Of a DNA stretch of 64,000 bases, positions 61,050-64,000 are shown piece by piece. Source of the stretch: Mycobacterium sp. M26 (lineage in GTDB: Bacteria; Actinomycetota; Actinomycetes; Mycobacteriales; Mycobacteriaceae). Each line of letters starts with the position of its first letter. Position 1 is the stretch's first letter. A program made the position numbers and the translations under genes. Where the stretch lies: NCBI RefSeq assembly GCF_001494595.1, contig NZ_LN929908.1:2145716-2209715 (forward strand), written 5' to 3'. The notes under the pieces were generated by a model. That model ran no database searches. It was not told the DNA's origin and saw only the letters and a program-made list of their open reading frames with translations.

Positions 61050-61477
61050 CGAGTCGACTCCTTGGTCATGTCAACGGTGGTTCCGTGCGGGGTGGGCGTC
61101 AGGCGCATCGTGTCGACCAGAGCGGCGATGAGCCGTAGCCCGTGGCCCCGAAAACCGGGCGACTCCGGTGGTTCCCTCCAGCACCCGTCATCGGAGACAA
61201 CCAGTCGGACGCCCGCAGCGGTGATCGAGGCGGTCACGGTCAGCATCACCCTATGCCGTGCGCCGATCGGGGCGTGCTCGGCGGCATTCGATGCGGCCTC
61301 ACCCACCGCGAGCAACAGGTCGGCTGCGGTCTCCGGATCGATCCGCGCGGCCGGGAACCATTGCCGCAGCTGGGCCCGGACGAGCGCGAGGTTGGCCGGA
61401 TCGGCTTCGACGCGCAGCCGGAAAGGTCCCGGCGGGAACCCGTCGGGCGGTGGCGGTTGCGCCGCGCCACTGTTCAT
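61046..61477 (-). CDS. RsbW-like anti-sigma factor/serine kinase (HATPase_c)
   Basis: A 143-residue GHKL-fold kinase: N-box LAVGEAASNAAEHA, and G-box residues VVSDDGCWREPPES followed by RGHGLRLIAALVD. It would bind a sigma factor or phosphorylate the adjacent STAS protein. The ATG at 61477 follows GGGGTGG; an ATG at 61486 is an alternative. First gene of a three-gene operon. No sigma factor gene is in the window. Confidence 0.85.
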   Translation of the reverse strand: MNSGAAQPPPPDGFPPGPFRLRVEADPANLALVRAQLRQWFPAARIDPETAADLLLAVGEAASNAAEHAPIGARHRVMLTVTASITAAGVRLVVSDDGCWREPPESPGFRGHGLRLIAALVDTMRLTPTPHGTTVDMTKESTR

Positions 61478-61672
61478 CCACCCCATTCTGTCGCCGTATG
61501 CGTTCCCCCGACGGCGTAACCGCCGCAGCGTATCAACGCCACCTGAACCCACCCAGGGTTTGCCCGCGCGCCTTTGCGGTTTCACCCGAAGTCATCGTGT
61601 CGTACCCACTAGGCTCACCGGGGAGGGCCTCGGGGCACAGGGCCCGGGGACCCGCGACTGGTGAGGGTGGAT

Positions 61673-62116
61673 ATGTTCCGCGAGATCGTTACCGCAGCAG
61701 CTGTGGCCGGCACCGCGTTGTGTGCGGCCCCGACCGCCGGAGCCGACGAACCGCACGGGCCGTTCCCCGGGGACCCGCCCGGCACCAACTACGAGGCCTA
61801 CCTGCACGCCCCGTGCTACAACTTCGACCGCTTCATCTTCGGCCGCGGCCCCGGCGGTGAACCCCTGGCCTGCCATTGGATTCCGAACCAGTCGACGGTC
61901 GGGATGGACCGCTCGCCGGCCGACGCCGGTGCGTGGGTCATCTCCTACAAGCTCTACGGCGTGCAGACCGTCGGCTCGCCGTGCCCGGGCCCGCAGGCCG
62001 CGGCTCAGTCGCCCGACGGGCTGCCGATGCTGTGCCTGGGCGCGCGGGGCTGGCAGCCGGGCTACCTGACCTCCGGCGAGTGGGGTAACGGAAGTTCGTT
62101 CAACCCGGTCGGCTGA
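61673..62116 (+). CDS. Secreted protein of unknown function
   Basis: A 147-residue protein with a signal peptide (IVTAAAVAGTALCAAPTAGA). The mature domain has Cys residues at PCYNF, ACHW, PCPG and LCLG, giving two possible disulfides, and no recognised family. ATG at 61673 is preceded by GAGGGTGG; a GTG at 61661 is possible. Between the partner-switch operon and the nitronate monooxygenase gene. Confidence 0.72.
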   Translation: MFREIVTAAAVAGTALCAAPTAGADEPHGPFPGDPPGTNYEAYLHAPCYNFDRFIFGRGPGGEPLACHWIPNQSTVGMDRSPADAGAWVISYKLYGVQTVGSPCPGPQAAAQSPDGLPMLCLGARGWQPGYLTSGEWGNGSSFNPVG

Positions 62117-62148
62117 GCCGCAGCCGACCGGGCCCGCGCCGGCCACCG

Positions 62149-63282
62149 TCAGACGGCGGCCGCCGCCTCGTTGATCTCCTCGAGCCGACCGGTGGCCTTC
62201 AGGTACTCCTGCACCCAGCGCTCGATCACCGCCGAGGTCTTCTCGACCTTGCTGAACTGCCCGACGACCTGTCCGACCGGGTTGAACGCGACGTCGACCG
62301 TCTCGTTCGGGTACTTGTTGGTCGCGGCCACCGCCATCCCGGACACCATGTACTGCAACGGCATTCCGAGCGGTTCGGGGTTGCCGGGGGTCTGCCAGGC
62401 CTCGGTCCAGTCGTTCTTGAGCATCCGGCACGGCTTGCCGGTGAACGAGCGGCTGCGCACGGTGTCGCGGCTGCTGGCCTTGATGTAGGCGGCCTGCTGC
62501 ACCGGGGTGTTGTGGGCCTCCTCGACCATCAGCCACTGCGATCCGGACCAGGCGCCCTGGCACCCCAGCGCGAGCGCGGCGGCGATCTGCTGACCGGTAC
62601 CGATACCGCCGGCGGCGAGTACCGGACGGGGTGCGACCTCCTTGACGACCTGCGGCCACAGCACGATCGAGCCGACCTCGCCGCAGTGGCCGCCGCCCTC
62701 GCCGCCCTGGGCGATGATGATGTCGACGTCGGCCTCGGCGTGCTTGCGGGCCTGGGCCGGCGAGCCGCACAGTGCGGCGACCTTACGGCCGGCCGCGTGG
62801 ATGTGCTTGATCATGTCGACGGGCGGGGTGCCCAGCGCGTTGGCGATCAGCGTGACCTTGGGGTGCTGCAGGGCGACGTCGACCTGCGGGGTGGCGGTCG
62901 CCTCGGTCCAGCCGAGCAGCTGCAGGGCGTTGGAGTCCGCGTCGGAGGTGGGCACGCCGTGGTCGGCCAGCAGCTTCTTGGCGAAGTCCAGGTGCTGCTG
63001 GGGGACCATCTTCTTGAGCATGTCGGCGAGTTCGTCACCGGACATGTTGGCGTCCATGCCCTCGTACTTGTTCGGGATGACGATGTCGACGCCGTAGGGA
63101 TGGTCGCCGATGTTCTCGTCGATCCACTTCAGTTCGATCTCGAGTTCTTCGGGGGTGAAGCCGACCGCGCCGAGAACGCCGAAGCCGCCGGCCTTGCTGA
63201 CGGCCACCACCACGTCGCGACAGTGGGTGAAGGCGAAGATCGGGAACTCGATGCCGAGCTCATCGCAGAGGGAAGTGTGCAT
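62149..63282 (-). CDS. Nitronate monooxygenase family flavoprotein (Rv1894c-like)
   Basis: A 377-residue FMN TIM-barrel. FPIFAFTHCRDVVVAVSKAG, IIAQGGEGGGHCGEVGSIVL and PVLAAGGIGTGQQIAAALAL are the FMN-binding blocks of the 2-nitropropane dioxygenase family. The KstR operator just upstream suggests a role linked with sterol degradation, as for the Rv1894c counterpart; the real substrate is unknown. AAGGAG lies seven bases before the ATG. Confidence 0.88.
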   Translation of the reverse strand: MHTSLCDELGIEFPIFAFTHCRDVVVAVSKAGGFGVLGAVGFTPEELEIELKWIDENIGDHPYGVDIVIPNKYEGMDANMSGDELADMLKKMVPQQHLDFAKKLLADHGVPTSDADSNALQLLGWTEATATPQVDVALQHPKVTLIANALGTPPVDMIKHIHAAGRKVAALCGSPAQARKHAEADVDIIIAQGGEGGGHCGEVGSIVLWPQVVKEVAPRPVLAAGGIGTGQQIAAALALGCQGAWSGSQWLMVEEAHNTPVQQAAYIKASSRDTVRSRSFTGKPCRMLKNDWTEAWQTPGNPEPLGMPLQYMVSGMAVAATNKYPNETVDVAFNPVGQVVGQFSKVEKTSAVIERWVQEYLKATGRLEEINEAAAAV

Positions 63283-63313
63283 GACCGGCTCCTTAAAGCG
63301 GGCGGTAGGCGAC

Positions 63314-63327
63314 TGGAACGTGTTCTA
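63314..63327. promoter_or_regulatory. KstR operator upstream of the nitronate monooxygenase gene
   Basis: TGGAACGTGTTCTA fits TnnAACnnGTTnnA fully. It lies 32-45 bases before the nitronate monooxygenase start, at promoter distance. Confidence 0.75.
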
Positions 63328-63508
63328 GTTTAGTACGCCCGCATGGGGTCCAGTCCAGGTGTTCCCCACAACGAACTCACGAATGGCTATCTGCCCAGGT
63401 GGACCAGGGGTACACGTCAGCCGCGCGTCACGCATTCGCGGGTCGCACAGGAGTACCGTCGATTGTGGTGCCCGACGACGAGCACCGAGCAACGAATAGG
63501 GGTTCGCC

Positions 63509-63835
63509 ATGGCTGCCCTTCGGCACACCTCGCACCGCGTTCTGATGACCGCATTCGCCCTCGGAGCATTGACCGCGGGACTGCTTCCCGCCGTCGCCGA
63601 CACCCTGACCCCACCGGAGGCGCAAGCCAGTGCGGGGCCGCAGAGTTGCGTCAACGGCGTCATTCCGCTGAACCCCTACGTGGTGAACTGCAACCTTCCG
63701 CGGCGGGGCAATCAGGTGATCGGTGCCGCACCCGATGCGGGCGCGCTGATCGCCTGCCGGCACAGCCCGACCTGCATCTCGTACTACGTGAATTACCCGG
63801 GGACGCTGATCGTCCCCGGGTATCCGAGCTACTAG
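63509..63835 (+). CDS. Small secreted protein
   Basis: A 108-residue protein with an N-terminal signal peptide (MTAFALGALTAGLLPAVADT) and a mature part with four Cys and a Tyr/Pro-rich end (YYVNYPGTLIVPGYPSY). AGGGG precedes the ATG. No known family. The stop shares a CTAG with the convergent partial gene. Confidence 0.7.
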   Translation: MAALRHTSHRVLMTAFALGALTAGLLPAVADTLTPPEAQASAGPQSCVNGVIPLNPYVVNCNLPRRGNQVIGAAPDAGALIACRHSPTCISYYVNYPGTLIVPGYPSY

Positions 63836-63999
63836 GTTTTCGAGCCCACGCCGGTCCGGCCGCCGACCAGTAGCGCGCCGGCGCCGACGAGCACGCCGAT
63901 CACGGTGACCGGGATCGACCAGGCCCGCCGCTGGGAAACCGCCGACTGGCACTGCGCGACATAGTCGGCGTGCGGGACGACCTGATTGAGGATCGGAAC
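63832..63999 (-). CDS. C-terminal end of a single-span membrane protein (5' part beyond window)
   Basis: An open frame of 55 codons enters from the right edge and ends at 63832. It reads VPILNQVVPHADYVAQCQSA, a short Arg/Trp stretch, a membrane helix IPVTVIGVLVGAGALLVGG, and ends in GSKT. There is no start codon within the window. A membrane-anchored exported protein is likely. Confidence 0.55.
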   Translation of the reverse strand, partial: VPILNQVVPHADYVAQCQSAVSQRRAWSIPVTVIGVLVGAGALLVGGRTGVGSKT

Positions 64000-64000
64000 G

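Overview
The window is high-GC actinobacterial chromosome, and its content points to a non-tuberculous Mycobacterium (Mycolicibacterium type). Diagnostic genes are an antigen 85C-type mycolyltransferase, a cyclopropane mycolic acid synthase, cytochromes P450 of the CYP124, CYP125 and CYP140 families, GlnA3, BfrA, a secreted chorismate mutase and an LdtA-type L,D-transpeptidase. Several neighbours keep the gene order I remember from M. tuberculosis Rv1873-Rv1894c: a DUF1810 protein, bfrA, the Rv1877-like transporter, glnA3, an Rv1879-like amidohydrolase, cyp140, secreted chorismate mutase and an Rv1894c-like nitronate monooxygenase. Blocks unique to this genome are interleaved. I saw no rRNA, tRNA, insertion sequence, prophage or CRISPR array. 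The region is gene-dense, with no non-coding gap above 300 bases.

Layout. 0-10 kb: end of a SHOCT protein, DUF72, TfoX-N, Lon protease, antigen 85C, DUF1810, an amylase-family/deaminase pair, a rhomboid-like protein, a TPR protein and a cupin. 10-19 kb: NCS2 permease, thioesterase, large arylsulfatase, FUSC-type membrane protein, EthD protein, enoyl-CoA hydratase. 19-26 kb: bfd/bfrA iron-storage pair, Rv1877-like MFS transporter, CMD protein, glnA3-amidohydrolase pair, three small secreted proteins. 26-34 kb: epoxide-hydrolase fold protein, D-aminoacylase, Tat lipoprotein hydrolase, PimC-like glycosyltransferase, CYP140, CYP124. 34-42 kb: a glutamine-synthetase-like gene run with two flavin monooxygenase-type genes, small NTF2/SRPBCC proteins, polysaccharide deacetylase, F420-type oxidoreductase, DUF4331. 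42-52 kb: GH114 lipoprotein, secreted chorismate mutase, methyltransferase, PepA-type protease, cyclopropane synthase, DosR-type ferredoxin, CMD protein, DUF7159-like envelope protein, LdtA. 52-64 kb: fatty-acid hydroxylase, CYP125-YceI, XRE/MmyB regulator, P450-ferredoxin with TetR and SDR, GAF-ANTAR/STAS/anti-sigma kinase operon, nitronate monooxygenase, small secreted proteins.

How the parts work together. Lipid and sterol oxidation dominates: CYP124, CYP125, CYP140 and an unassigned P450 with its own ferredoxin. KstR-type operators stand before cyp125, the CMD gene and the nitronate monooxygenase. Envelope building is represented by antigen 85C, the cyclopropane synthase, LdtA, the PimC-like enzyme and many secreted proteins. 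Regulatory DNA is unusually legible. There are candidate IdeR boxes between bfd and bfrA, a DosR box before fdxA, HAIR-like and SOS-like boxes before lon, a two-dyad operator at the XRE gene, and four CGATCG-centred sites at exact 23-bp spacing before the TetR gene. At least a dozen genes have a TANNNT -10 element 6-8 bases before the start codon, which predicts leaderless transcripts.

The least explained modules are the GS-like/SfnG-like/DszC-like run at 34.8-38.3 kb, the TetR/P450/ferredoxin/SDR locus with its periodic operator, and the three-gene partner-switch/ANTAR operon at 59.9-61.5 kb.
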